Part shown: one piece after another, positions 15,721 through 25,017 of the stretch
Layout: the number at the start of each line of letters is the position of its first letter
Position numbering within the stretch: the stretch's first letter is position 1
Assembly: GCA_024277435.1 (NCBI GenBank)
Contig: JAJRVJ010000002.1
Location: forward strand, 1-34,748
DNA from: Patescibacteria group bacterium
GTDB lineage: Bacteria; Patescibacteriota; Patescibacteriia; UBA9570
Direction: 5' to 3'
DNA length: 34,748 nt
Made by a program: the position numbers and the translations under genes
The notes under the pieces: model-generated
Databases searched by the model: none
What the model saw: only the letters and a program-made list of their open reading frames with translations
What the model was told of the DNA's origin: nothing

Positions 15721-16889
15721 AGTAATGAGAATTTATTTAGAACAACATATGCCTCATATAGCATTCCTAGGATAAATATTCCATATACAATGATATGCAT
15801 GACACGGGATTGAGTAATGCTGTATTCAGCAGGCCGACCCTGTTGTTTTGAGGCCGCTCTATGCATGTGCATAATAATAATTCCATTCACACCACCAATA
15901 AGAGCGCCGGAAATACCTAGGATTTCTATAAATGACAAAAATCCGAATAGCACTACAACATATGGCGGAATCATTACAATTGCCCAGGCCAAAAGGGGGT
16001 GAAAGGTGAAGTCGTACTGGAATACTTCTTTAAGTACTAGCGCAACTGCTAAGAACGATGTTGTCATGGCGAGTATACCAAAAATGGAGCCAAATATTTG
16101 AGCGGATTGACCCATAACAACTCCTAATCCAGCAACTGTACTTTCTGTTGTATCAGGGCCAGTGATACCAATCACAATTGTGACAAATACTATGTATAGT
16201 AGGAGCGGGATTAAGGATCCAAGAATAACGGCCTTACGCATCATTTGCAAATTGTCTCGCAATATATTTTTCATATCAGGAATAGCTGATGCAGCACCGA
16301 ATGCGAATAAGATTACTCCATACGGTAGAAAAAGAGCGCTAGCATTAAAATCTGCATAGTAAGTAGGTGTAATATATTGCAGGCCAATAATCGCAAGTAT
16401 GCCGATTAATGTAAGTAAACTCACAACCATGAATTTCTCTAAATTAGCTACAGCTTGCAAGCCAATTAAAATTGCCACCGCCATAATGATAGCGAAGATC
16501 GTAGCGTATATAATTGCTGATCCACCAAATATAGGAGCTAGCATGCCATGCAGTAGATTTCCAACTTCTAGGATATAGGCTGCTAGTGAGCCATATAATC
16601 CAATGAACATCGCGCTGGTACCAATGATTTTCCAGCGCTTACCAAGATACTTTTCAATATAGGCAGGAAATTGATGTGTACCTTTTGTACTCAGCACCAC
16701 TTCGCCATACGCTAAATTTACTAAGAGCGATACTAACCCTAATGCAATAATATATATAATGCCAACACTATAACCAGATTGGCTAACGACATAGGGTATA
16801 CCAAAAATACCCGCTCCGATTGCGGTTCCTATTAGTAGCGCGACGGCTGCGAATAGATTACCGGGTGAATGACCGGAACGGGTAAGCAT
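15717..16889 (-). CDS. Amino-acid permease (aromatic/neutral AAAP-like)
   Basis: The 390-aa protein has about eleven membrane spans. The opening GNLFAAVALLIGTAIGAGIFGIPYV holds the G-A-G-I-F-G-x-P helix break found in APC-superfamily carriers, and Trp/Tyr permeases and the SLC38 type share this layout. It probably imports amino acids by proton symport, which would suit an organism with few biosynthetic genes, but specificity cannot be read. It is followed with a 4-base overlap by the membrane glycosyltransferase and preceded by a lipoprotein gene 18 bases upstream, so it is likely cotranscribed with both. The association with glycosyltransferases may be only positional. Confidence 0.85.
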   Translation of the reverse strand: MLTRSGHSPGNLFAAVALLIGTAIGAGIFGIPYVVSQSGYSVGIIYIIALGLVSLLVNLAYGEVVLSTKGTHQFPAYIEKYLGKRWKIIGTSAMFIGLYGSLAAYILEVGNLLHGMLAPIFGGSAIIYATIFAIIMAVAILIGLQAVANLEKFMVVSLLTLIGILAIIGLQYITPTYYADFNASALFLPYGVILFAFGAASAIPDMKNILRDNLQMMRKAVILGSLIPLLLYIVFVTIVIGITGPDTTESTVAGLGVVMGQSAQIFGSIFGILAMTTSFLAVALVLKEVFQYDFTFHPLLAWAIVMIPPYVVVLFGFLSFIEILGISGALIGGVNGIIIMHMHRAASKQQGRPAEYSITQSRVMHIIVYGIFILGMLYEAYVVLNKFSLL

Positions 16890-16907
16890 TAGGGTATGTT
16901 GATGTCT

Positions 16908-17429
16908 TTAGAACTCGAGATCGAACTCGTCTTCTTCAGCTTCAAGTTCTTCAAGTTGCTCATCTGTAAGAGATGGTTCGTATACAAGTTCGTATTCAAG
17001 TACGCCTTGATCTTGGTACTCAGTTAAGTACAGTGTGAAAATTTCTGGATTATCTTCTTCACCGCGTAATAATTCCATATAGTCTGTAGCATCTTCACTG
17101 ATTTCCCATCCATCAGACTCTAGTGCATCTAAGTAGAATTCACGTACAGCTTCTTGATCGTCGGATGTTTGATACGTAACATCTGTTTCGTATTCATTTG
17201 ATGAATAGTAGCTACGTACTGAATCTGGATAACGCTCTACTACGGTTAAGTCCTTACCATAAACATCTTCATCAACAAGTTCAATTTCATCATAATAATC
17301 GTCTTCATATACAGCTGCATCGGCGTTACTATTTGATGTATCAGTTGTTGATTCGGTTATTGAATTAACACATCCTGTTGCCAATAAGCTGCTCGCAAGT
17401 AGAAGTGCTAATAATGAGTATCGTTTCAT
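16908..17429 (-). CDS. Acidic lipoprotein of unknown function
   Basis: The 173-aa product starts with a short basic end, a hydrophobic helix and the lipobox LLATGC, so Cys 20 should be lipidated and the protein held on the outer face of the membrane. The mature part is very acidic, with runs such as YEDDYYDEIELVDED and a Glu/Asp-rich C-terminus. Residues 60-150 form a small alpha/beta domain (VYPDSV-like start, EAVREFYLDALESDGWEI, then strands) that resembles other small lipoproteins in which a YxxxLxxxGW motif recurs. No function can be assigned. It heads the leftward cluster with the permease and glycosyltransferases. Confidence 0.8.
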   Translation of the reverse strand: MKRYSLLALLLASSLLATGCVNSITESTTDTSNSNADAAVYEDDYYDEIELVDEDVYGKDLTVVERYPDSVRSYYSSNEYETDVTYQTSDDQEAVREFYLDALESDGWEISEDATDYMELLRGEEDNPEIFTLYLTEYQDQGVLEYELVYEPSLTDEQLEELEAEEDEFDLEF

Positions 17430-17434
17430 ATTTT

Positions 17435-17440
17435 ATTATA
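17435..17440 (-). promoter_or_regulatory. -10 box TATAAT of the lipoprotein gene
   Basis: TATAAT on the minus strand ends 5 bases before ATG 17429, with no Shine-Dalgarno. This is the shortest gap among the leaderless candidates in the window. Confidence 0.6.
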
Positions 17441-17476
17441 CCTATATTTAGATAATTAGACGTATCGTAGTATACC

Positions 17477-20400
17477 TTATTCACTAGCTGTTGTGAAGCT
17501 AATATTTTTTGACCATTTACCTTTTAATGTAGAGCTTTTGAATGCTCGTACCTTTACCGTGTACGTAGTTAATGGTGCAAGTGATTCTAGTGATTTGGAC
17601 TTGGATTTTGAAGTGTATATTATTGATGTACCTGATGATGTATTCGTTAGTTTTATTTTGTAATGCTTGATTTTACGCTTCACTTTATTAAAGCGCACAG
17701 TAGCAGTTGTTGATGTAACAGCATTAACGCGTACATTACTTACTTTGGATGGAAGTGTGCGAAGGAGTTTTCGTACAGTATAGTTAGTATTGCCACTCGT
17801 ATTTTCAGCACGTACTTTTATATAATATTTTTGGTTACTCACTATTTTTGAGGTGAGTTTTTTCTTATTCTTTGTAGTAGTTGCAGTACCTTTATTTGTA
17901 GCTTTTTTGTTCGTTCCATATTTTACGCGAAATGTATCAGCGGTCCCCTTCCACTGTACGGTGAGATTTTTTACTCCTCGCTTTTTTAATTTTAGCTTTG
18001 TTGGCTGTGCTGGTACAGTTGTTGTTTTTACTATATTAGAATAGTTAGTTTCTTCAGCGCTTACCAGTACAGCTTTTACCTTAACGTAGATGTTTGTACT
18101 TGCGGCTAGTTCAGTGAGAGTTATGGTTTGTTCTGTGCTAGTGAGGGTTCCTAAATTCGTAGCATTAGAATCTGTGCCATAACTAATAACGTAGTTTTTA
18201 GTATTTTCATTAGTAAATGACCAGCTAGCTGTTAGCGAGCCCCGTTTTATTGAGCTAAATGAAATATTGCCAGGCCTAGTACTGTAATCTCCTAATAGAT
18301 AGTTTACTGCTTCAGTAATGAGTTGTGTTCGTGAATTACGCAATTCAACGGTCTCTAAACCGAAGCCTAGCCAGATAGATCGATGATTGCTATCCACGCT
18401 TACTGCTGCTGATTCGTTGTTACTGTTGTATGTAGCAATGCTTGAGGCGCCTCCGGATTGAACATCTCCCCAATCTGGTAAGAGGCCAATAACATAATTT
18501 GGACCCTGTATATTTTCAGAGTACTCTACAAGATCTATAATGATTTCGGAAAATATTCCTGCACCTGTAAGAGTACTACCTCCATCATCCCCGGAATACG
18601 TGGACGCACTACCATCTGATGGTTCGGCGGATATTCCTAGGTAGTCTGTGAAGATTATATCGCTCACAGATTCATTTTCAATATAATACAACGTATCTTG
18701 CCCGCTAATTACTATATTTCCGCCATTATCGAGATAGTCCTGAATGATAGATTGTTTGGCATTGCTGAGTGATAGTTCTCCTACAGACCAGATGACAGTA
18801 TCAAATTTTTGTAAGTATTCACTAGATGGTACCTGACTCCGAACGCTATGACCATTCATTGTGTCATACCGCATAAAATTAATTTCCGCATCATTAAGCG
18901 CTCGTTGATACCACCACGATAAGGTGTTCCCAAAAGACCAATCACCTGTATCATTTACATATAAAACATTAGCGAGAGTAACATTTATGCTTACAGTTCC
19001 GTATGTATCGCTAGAGGCTGTTACAGTTGCACTTCCCGCTATAGTACCTGCTGTAAGAATAACTTCGGCAAGTCCATTTGAATCTGTTGTTATAGAGGAT
19101 TCATTAAGGGAACCCGCGGTAGTTGATATATTAATAGTGGCGTTATTAACAAAATCGCCGTTTGTATCCATTACTCTAATGGAGAGCGGTAGCGTTGAAG
19201 ATCCATCGGCTGGTAATTCTTGAAGATGTATTGTTGGCGCACTACCGCTGGTGCCATCGGCATAATTTGCAATAATACGTATTGAGTTACTTAGAGCTCC
19301 TGTGGCAGTATTTGCATTTACCAATCCGCTTCCAACATATTGATCACGCCCAGATGTTTCCAAATCTGTAGCAGTAGATTCCAATACATATTTTACTTGA
19401 TCAGGAGAAAATGAATTATGCGCATCAAGAATTAGTGCTGCAACTCCAGCAACGTGTGGTGCTGCCATGGATGTTCCGCTAAATGATACGTATGTGCCGT
19501 CGTATACACTGCAATTGCATGCTGCGCTAAGTACCGATGATCCTGGCGCTGCAATATCAACTGTTCCATAATTGGAAAAATATGATCGCCGAGTTCCCAT
19601 GTTTTCGTCGGGATTAGATAGGTCGGAGGTCTCTTGAATAGCTGCAACACTAATAGATTTTTCAAAACCCGCCGGATACGAAATTTCTTGTAACGCTTCG
19701 TTTCCAGCGGCGGAAATAACAACTACGCCAGAATCCCACGCGTTATTTACAGCCGTTTGTAGCGTACTATCAAAATAGGCAGAGCCGATACTCATATTGA
19801 TCACATCTGCGCCATTATTTACTGCAAAATCGATACCGGAAGCAATATCTGCTGTAGTACCCGATCCAGCAGCATTTAATGCGCGTACGGCCATAATTTG
19901 AGCTCCTGGAGCTACTCCTACAACTCCAACAGTATTATTTGTAGCTGCGATAGTGCCCGCTACATGGGTTCCGTGTGCATTGTAATCGAGCGGGTCATTG
20001 TCGCGACCGTCGCCATCACCGCTGGTATCTGAGGATGCAAAATCATATCCATGATTACCACACGCAACATCTGATCCATCAATGCTACACAAATCACCTG
20101 GTGCATCCCACATGCTATTTATGAGATCTTCATGATTATAATCAACTCCTGTGTCAATAACCGCAACTACTATGCCTGATCCATCATATCCGTTCGTTGT
20201 GCTAGCTCCTCCACTCCAAGATTGTACGCCGCTCACGCCTACACCCCATGGCTCACTTTGTGCCAATGTAGTATAGATATAATTTGGTTGAATGCCGACA
20301 ATGTCGGAATGATTTTTTAGTGCATCCAGCAATTCTTCGGTACTATGCGCAGTTGAGCTGAGTAATGAAAAGTTATCAGTAGTAATTACCGTGGTTTGCT

Positions 20401-20587
20401 GGTCTAGCATTGATAGATTTTTAGCTGGTTGACCATTTTCGTTCCAATGAATAATAACTTCACCATCAACGTACGGTGGTTGGTCAATAGATATTGGGTT
20501 GTCATTGCGATCAGCTTGTACTGCAATCGGTATAAAAAAAATTGCAGTACAGAGTGCAATGAGTATATCCTTTGTGAGGGTACGCAT
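17477..20587 (-). CDS. Secreted subtilisin-like (S8) protease with invasin-like and FnIII domains
   Basis: The 1036-aa exported protein has a signal peptide (1-25), a propeptide-like region (about 35-105, ending IQPNYIY), and an S8 catalytic domain from about 110 to 420. The triad is intact: AVIDTGVD (Asp near 146), NAHGTHVAG (His near 205), GTSMAAPHVAG (Ser near 375), plus oxyanion Asn in SAAGNE near 296. After it come a Big/invasin-like beta domain (445-540, ending SVTLANVLYVND), a Rossmann-like insert (545-750: VIWSVGELSLS, NGGNIVISGQD) and three fibronectin type III domains (about 755-1036), Lys/Thr-rich and suited to surface binding. Likely role: processing or digesting proteins at the surface of this cell or of a host. 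It is the last gene of the rplY operon, 8 bases after the preceding one. Confidence 0.93.
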   Translation of the reverse strand: MRTLTKDILIALCTAIFFIPIAVQADRNDNPISIDQPPYVDGEVIIHWNENGQPAKNLSMLDQQTTVITTDNFSLLSSTAHSTEELLDALKNHSDIVGIQPNYIYTTLAQSEPWGVGVSGVQSWSGGASTTNGYDGSGIVVAVIDTGVDYNHEDLINSMWDAPGDLCSIDGSDVACGNHGYDFASSDTSGDGDGRDNDPLDYNAHGTHVAGTIAATNNTVGVVGVAPGAQIMAVRALNAAGSGTTADIASGIDFAVNNGADVINMSIGSAYFDSTLQTAVNNAWDSGVVVISAAGNEALQEISYPAGFEKSISVAAIQETSDLSNPDENMGTRRSYFSNYGTVDIAAPGSSVLSAACNCSVYDGTYVSFSGTSMAAPHVAGVAALILDAHNSFSPDQVKYVLESTATDLETSGRDQYVGSGLVNANTATGALSNSIRIIANYADGTSGSAPTIHLQELPADGSSTLPLSIRVMDTNGDFVNNATINISTTAGSLNESSITTDSNGLAEVILTAGTIAGSATVTASSDTYGTVSINVTLANVLYVNDTGDWSFGNTLSWWYQRALNDAEINFMRYDTMNGHSVRSQVPSSEYLQKFDTVIWSVGELSLSNAKQSIIQDYLDNGGNIVISGQDTLYYIENESVSDIIFTDYLGISAEPSDGSASTYSGDDGGSTLTGAGIFSEIIIDLVEYSENIQGPNYVIGLLPDWGDVQSGGASSIATYNSNNESAAVSVDSNHRSIWLGFGLETVELRNSRTQLITEAVNYLLGDYSTRPGNISFSSIKRGSLTASWSFTNENTKNYVISYGTDSNATNLGTLTSTEQTITLTELAASTNIYVKVKAVLVSAEETNYSNIVKTTTVPAQPTKLKLKKRGVKNLTVQWKGTADTFRVKYGTNKKATNKGTATTTKNKKKLTSKIVSNQKYYIKVRAENTSGNTNYTVRKLLRTLPSKVSNVRVNAVTSTTATVRFNKVKRKIKHYKIKLTNTSSGTSIIYTSKSKSKSLESLAPLTTYTVKVRAFKSSTLKGKWSKNISFTTASE

Positions 20588-20595
20588 ATTTTGGA

Positions 20596-21579
20596 TTACG
20601 TGTGGTTAGACTGCCTGTGTTGTCGAGCGATTAGTACGTATCCAATGATAATAAGTAAAATTGATATGATTAATACAATGCTGCTTGGAATGATGATGTA
20701 CAGAGCAAAGCTGTGTGTTGCCGCTTGAATAATATTACTAGCCAGAGTATACCAACCTTCTTTTAATGATGTATTGGATAAAATTGTTGATTGCAAGTAC
20801 GCACTTCCGCCAAACCATAAACCTACGCCATACAGTGCGCTGCTAATGGCGGGTGCAAGGAATGTAAATCCAATTCCGCGAATGCGCGATCCCCATCCTT
20901 TAAATAGTGCTGCTATGAAAAGAATGCATAATGCGAGTACAATCCAACTAATAATAATTATTATTCTTAGTGTTTGAATAGCCTTCTGAATTACGGCCGC
21001 TTGATCATTTACTATTACTACACGGTCTGATTGTAGGAGTGTATCTGTATTTACCGTCAGCTGCTCTATTGAAAGTTGTTCCTGATTAATCAGGTTAGCA
21101 AGCAATGTATTTACAGGAATTTCATCTGGAAGAACCGTATTAATGTACTCCGCTGGTAGTAGCTGTTCAATTCCGGGGAAAGATAACAGGAGAGGAATTA
21201 CCGCATCTTTAATTTCTCCTAGATAGATAGTTTGGTCTAGGTCCTTAATTTCAGTACCGGGCGCACTTATTAATTGCAATGCTGAGTGAATAAGTGTACT
21301 AGATTGTGTTTCAACCCAACTAGCTGGGATGTTAGCAATAGCAGATTGATAATTACTTACAAGTGTAGTATCTGTATCTGTCGCAGAAATTTTATCAAAT
21401 AACCAACTATTTTCTAAAGCGAGTTGATCGAGAAATCCTTCGTACGCATTTGCGCTTTGTAGCGTATGTTCATAGAAATTTGGTTGTAATAGAGTTTGAT
21501 TGATGGCTGTGAGCGTAATAACAAGAGGCCATGCAACACTGAGGATTAATGACAGTAGGGTGGTAATAAATTTACGCAT
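20596..21579 (-). CDS. Membrane protein of unknown function
   Basis: The 327-aa protein has an N-terminal membrane helix (about 5-25), an extracytoplasmic region of about 180 residues with many Leu, Gln and Thr, and three C-terminal membrane spans (about 208-230, 240-262 and 294-315) ending in RQHRQSNHT. The soluble part contains the pattern of helical segments with PAEYINTVLP and a loop of LINQEQLSIEQL; I know no family for it. Position between the second DUF3048 gene and the protease, with gaps of 9 and 8 bases, suggests it works with these at the envelope, for example as a membrane partner of the protease. That is inference. Confidence 0.75.
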   Translation of the reverse strand: MRKFITTLLSLILSVAWPLVITLTAINQTLLQPNFYEHTLQSANAYEGFLDQLALENSWLFDKISATDTDTTLVSNYQSAIANIPASWVETQSSTLIHSALQLISAPGTEIKDLDQTIYLGEIKDAVIPLLLSFPGIEQLLPAEYINTVLPDEIPVNTLLANLINQEQLSIEQLTVNTDTLLQSDRVVIVNDQAAVIQKAIQTLRIIIIISWIVLALCILFIAALFKGWGSRIRGIGFTFLAPAISSALYGVGLWFGGSAYLQSTILSNTSLKEGWYTLASNIIQAATHSFALYIIIPSSIVLIISILLIIIGYVLIARQHRQSNHT

Positions 21580-21588
21580 GTCAATATG

Positions 21589-22734
21589 TTATTTGTAGTC
21601 GATTGAGCCAGTTTCCGGTAAAAAAGAAATCCACGTAGTTCCAGGTGTTAGTTCAATCTCATCTCCACTTTCATCGTAATACAGTGTACGGCTTAAACGA
21701 TCGGGTTTTTCCCAAGTACCTTCAGTGACTATTCCGTTATTTGCAATATACGCTACACCTGTTCCTGTGACATTAAAATTCACTCTACCCTCATCACCCG
21801 CTGGAACACCTTGTGGAATTATCTGTACAATGACGTTTTTTGTGGTAATGTCTTCATCAGTATTTGCATCTACTTGTCTCTCCCCGCCATTATAACGAAT
21901 ATAGGCATTATCATCATAGTTATATTCGTAGTGCACTTTGTAGAGATCGCCAGATCCAAAATCAATGTCTACATAATGATCTTCTGGTTCTGTATCTGGG
22001 CTTTTGTCTTCGGTAAATTTCCAACTTGTAAAATCGTATTCATAATCAGTAAGCTCCTTATCTCGTACGGCAAAGAGAGTGAGCTCTTCTGATGTAAAGA
22101 GATTATGTGGGGCTACACGTGATGTGTCGCGGTAGAAAAATCGACTATCAGCTCCAAGTGCCGAGAAGTCTTTAATTTCTAAACCATCAATAGCAGCTAA
22201 TGCTTCCGGACTTCCGCCAGCATGTCCATAGAGGGCGTCGTATTCAGATACAAACTCTAAATAGGTTGGCCGAGAACTGCGTACCGGTCCAATTTTTTCA
22301 GGAAATTTAGCACTATATACTGCTAAAAATCGAGTGATTCCACCCTCAACAATTAATTCGTATACAACTTGAGCAGAACCTAATCCAAATTGCGGTCGCA
22401 CATTATCAAACGCAGCATTCTCAATCATAATCGCAACAGGTTGATTGCTAGCATCCTTTATCGGTACTAATACACCATCGATTGCACGTTGCTCTAGTTG
22501 ATCATCTACTTCCTCAACTATATCTTCTACAGTTTCTGGTTGTACATCTACATCAATTGAGCGAACAGTGGTATTTGTAACTTGTTTGTTATTTTGTTGA
22601 CCAATGGCATAGAAGATGCCAATCCAAACAACTGCGGCACATACTACAAGAATTACAGCAATGAATGTTAATTTAACATTCTTGTTATTTTTCCAGGCAT
22701 ACGTGATGCGTTGTAGTGGATTACGTCCTCCCAT
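21589..22734 (-). CDS. DUF3048 (YerB-like) membrane-anchored protein, copy 2
   Basis: The 381-aa protein has a basic cytoplasmic start, one membrane helix (about 20-45), an acidic linker and an extracellular DUF3048 domain. Family signatures are PVAIMIENAAFDNVRPQFGLGSAQVVYE (near 100), GGITRFLAVY, IGPVRSSRPTYLEF, HAGGSPEAL and APHNLFTS, with a C-terminal beta domain (WEKPDRLSRTLYYD, GTTWISFLP). YerB of Bacillus subtilis is the best-known relative; its reaction is unclear, although the fold is thought to sit in the cell envelope. The gene follows its paralogue with an 11-base gap, and both share the same layout. Confidence 0.92.
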   Translation of the reverse strand: MGGRNPLQRITYAWKNNKNVKLTFIAVILVVCAAVVWIGIFYAIGQQNNKQVTNTTVRSIDVDVQPETVEDIVEEVDDQLEQRAIDGVLVPIKDASNQPVAIMIENAAFDNVRPQFGLGSAQVVYELIVEGGITRFLAVYSAKFPEKIGPVRSSRPTYLEFVSEYDALYGHAGGSPEALAAIDGLEIKDFSALGADSRFFYRDTSRVAPHNLFTSEELTLFAVRDKELTDYEYDFTSWKFTEDKSPDTEPEDHYVDIDFGSGDLYKVHYEYNYDDNAYIRYNGGERQVDANTDEDITTKNVIVQIIPQGVPAGDEGRVNFNVTGTGVAYIANNGIVTEGTWEKPDRLSRTLYYDESGDEIELTPGTTWISFLPETGSIDYK

Positions 22735-22745
22735 ACGACGTGTAG

Positions 22746-23861
22746 TTAGTAAGTTACTTCTCGATCGTTTGGAACTACTTCAATCCAAGTGGTTCCAGCG
22801 TTGAATTTAATTTCTTCACCATCAGTATCATAGAATTTTGTACGATCCCCTCGTTCAACTTTCTCCCAACGACCTTCAACTGCTACACCATCTTGAAATA
22901 CAATTGCTTCTCCTTCACCTATTGTTACAACGTCGATTCTACCAGAATCTGCTTCGAGTAAACTTGTTTCCGCATATTGTACCGCGATATTTTTTGTTCT
23001 AATTTGCTCACTTGTATTAGCGTCAACATGTTCCTCGCCACCATTCCATCGCAGATAGCTGTTTGTATCACGATCATATTCCCATTCAACTAGATAATCT
23101 GTTGAAGAAAAATCAATTACTACATTATTTACTTCTTCTGGGCGATCTTGCTTTTCTGCATCATCTTTAAAGAGAAAAGGATCGTAATCTCCATTGCTCT
23201 CTACTTCAAGATCACGTAGGGCAAACGACATAAGTTCCGAAGTCGTAAACAAATTATGAGGTGCACCAATGTTGTCATCTCGATAATAGTATTGAGAGTA
23301 CCCAAACTGATTCAAATCTGTCATGTAATCGGAAGTACCAAGAATACCTAGTGCTTGGGGACTACCGCCAATATGAGCGAATATTCCACCATATTCTTCG
23401 GCCCAGTCTACAAAGTAATGTCGAGCACTACGAACCGGCCCAATACGTTCAATATCTTCACCGCCTGCGTATACTGCTAAAAATCGGGTAATTCCACCTT
23501 CTGCTAGAGTTTCATATACTAGATTGGCTTTTCCTAAAGCTGCCTGCGGACGGATAGAGCTAAGATTTTCAATAACGATAGCCACTGGCTGCAAGTTACT
23601 TGTTGTTACATTGGTTTCAACACCATCGATGCGGCGCGGCGATGTCTCACCTACTTGTGCTTCGTTATTGGCATTGCCGTTATTTCGATCATTTGTATTA
23701 TCTACACCATCTGTTCCGGTACCTGATGAGTATTGGAGTATAAGATAGAGTAGAACAAGAGCTAATACTAGTACAACTAGAACAGCGGTGATAATTTGTG
23801 CCTTTTTATTCTTTTTAAAGGACCACAATAGATCTTTGAGCTTATCTTGGAAATTTGCCAT
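22746..23861 (-). CDS. DUF3048 (YerB-like) membrane-anchored protein, copy 1
   Basis: The 371-aa paralogue of the next gene has a membrane helix at about 20-43, an Asn/Gly-rich linker (about 45-75) and the DUF3048 domain from about 80 on. The same signatures occur: PVAIVIENLSSIRPQAALGKANLVYE, GGITRFLAVY, IGPVRSARHYFVDW, HIGGSPQAL, APHNLFTT and GTTWIEVVPN. It has no lipobox and is anchored by the helix instead, as is the other copy. It starts 20 bases after the rplY stop with no promoter visible in the gap. Function is unknown; the tandem pair suggests a heteromer or two specialised copies. Confidence 0.92.
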   Translation of the reverse strand: MANFQDKLKDLLWSFKKNKKAQIITAVLVVLVLALVLLYLILQYSSGTGTDGVDNTNDRNNGNANNEAQVGETSPRRIDGVETNVTTSNLQPVAIVIENLSSIRPQAALGKANLVYETLAEGGITRFLAVYAGGEDIERIGPVRSARHYFVDWAEEYGGIFAHIGGSPQALGILGTSDYMTDLNQFGYSQYYYRDDNIGAPHNLFTTSELMSFALRDLEVESNGDYDPFLFKDDAEKQDRPEEVNNVVIDFSSTDYLVEWEYDRDTNSYLRWNGGEEHVDANTSEQIRTKNIAVQYAETSLLEADSGRIDVVTIGEGEAIVFQDGVAVEGRWEKVERGDRTKFYDTDGEEIKFNAGTTWIEVVPNDREVTY

Positions 23862-23881
23862 ACGCCAATAACGTAAATTAT

Positions 23882-24604
23882 TTATTCTTTAGATTCAGAT
23901 GATTCTTTACCATCTTCTTTTTTACCATCTTTAGCCGCTTCTTCACCTTCGCCCTCGGCATCTTCAGGTTTTTCTACTCCTTCAACCTTAGAAACATCAA
24001 CACTTATTTCCTCATCAAGTTCAGCAAGCTCTTCTTCAGTACGCGGTGGAGTAACAATTGCCACTACACGCTCAGGATCATCAAGAACGGTAATGGTATC
24101 TGGTATTTGTAAGTCGCTTACATGAATCGCGTCCTCAAAAGTATTTAATGCGCTAATATCAACTTGTACTTCACGGATTAAATTTTTTGGCAAACATTTA
24201 ACGCTAACATGGTCTCGGTTCTTAACCAATGTTCCGCCAAGTGTTTTTACAGCTACTGATTCATTAATAAAGTGCAATACAACTTCTGCATGAATCTCTT
24301 CTTCCATATTTACAGCAAAAAAATCAATGTGAATCACTTTGTCACTCACAGGATCTTTGTCGAGGTCGTGAATAAGTACTTTAACTGGCGACTCACTATC
24401 AATTGTGAGATCGATCAATGTACTTTCGCCTGCATTTTCGTAAGCCTTTAAAAAAGCTTGCTCTTCAATTTGAATATTCTTATTATCTTTTTTGTGACCG
24501 TACATTACGGCTGGAATAATTCCTTTTTCGCGAAGCCGTGAAGTTTTCTTCTTCTTTTCTGTGCGGGTCTCCGCTTGTAGTGCAATATCGTGTTGTTCAG
24601 ACAT
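23882..24604 (-). CDS. rplY: Large-subunit ribosomal protein L25 (TL5/CTC type)
   Basis: The 240-aa protein is the two-domain form of bL25: an N-terminal 5S-rRNA-binding beta barrel (GIIPAVMYGHKKDNKNI, then VLIHDLDKDPVSDKVIHIDF) and a C-terminal beta domain (AEVVLHFINESVAVK, DIPDTITVL-type turn). A final acidic, Lys/Glu-rich tail of about 45 residues is disordered. It helps hold 5S rRNA in the large subunit. In some CPR genomes the protein is absent, so its presence is of interest. Its likely -10 (CATAAT) lies about 45 bases upstream, so the gene has a real leader, unlike its neighbours. It leads an operon with the two DUF3048 genes, a membrane protein and the protease. Confidence 0.93.
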   Translation of the reverse strand: MSEQHDIALQAETRTEKKKKTSRLREKGIIPAVMYGHKKDNKNIQIEEQAFLKAYENAGESTLIDLTIDSESPVKVLIHDLDKDPVSDKVIHIDFFAVNMEEEIHAEVVLHFINESVAVKTLGGTLVKNRDHVSVKCLPKNLIREVQVDISALNTFEDAIHVSDLQIPDTITVLDDPERVVAIVTPPRTEEELAELDEEISVDVSKVEGVEKPEDAEGEGEEAAKDGKKEDGKESSESKE

Positions 24605-24670
24605 GTTCGTTTACCGTAAAAACGCAGTTCGGGTGCTGCAGTAGTTACATTATGATAGTTTATAATCTAA

Positions 24671-25006
24671 TTAAATTTGTCTTTGTTGACTTAATAGCTG
24701 TTTACAAATGTCCTCTTGCTGAAGAGCTTCATGTACTAATATAAGATCTTCCTCATTAAGTGCATCAGCTTGCGTGAATCGCATTACATCCGCCTCAGAC
24801 ATATCAGTAATTAGCCCCACAGAACTAATAAGTGGACCGGTAGTAAATACTACTGCAATAACCGAACCTTGGCAAGAGGTGCATTTAATATACAGCAACT
24901 GAGCATCCTTACGCTCGATAATTGTTTTAGCATTCAAAAAATCCTTACGAGCCTTACATCGTGGGCAATCTGTGAGGATGCGATTGAGTACTTCTTTTTT
25001 AACCAT
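24671..25006 (-). CDS. Small zinc-ribbon protein of unknown function
   Basis: The 112-aa cytoplasmic protein contains CPRC near residue 14 and CTSC near 44, spaced like a zinc ribbon, with a hydrophobic beta stretch (GSVIAVVFTTGP) and a C-terminal half of short helices ending in Gln-rich QLLSQQRQI. No family is recognised, though similar small ribbons recur in CPR genomes. I set the start at ATG 25006; an in-frame TTG at 25018 would add MQLS but lies in the promoter region. A textbook promoter stands just upstream, so the gene is transcribed on its own, 66 bases before rplY. Confidence 0.7.
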   Translation of the reverse strand: MVKKEVLNRILTDCPRCKARKDFLNAKTIIERKDAQLLYIKCTSCQGSVIAVVFTTGPLISSVGLITDMSEADVMRFTQADALNEEDLILVHEALQQEDICKQLLSQQRQI

Positions 25007-25017
25007 AGACAATTGCA

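Noticed and set aside
24605-24660. Possible L25 leader regulatory RNA
   Set aside because: The leader is about 45 bases and shows no stem I can defend; nothing resembles a known ribosomal-protein leader.
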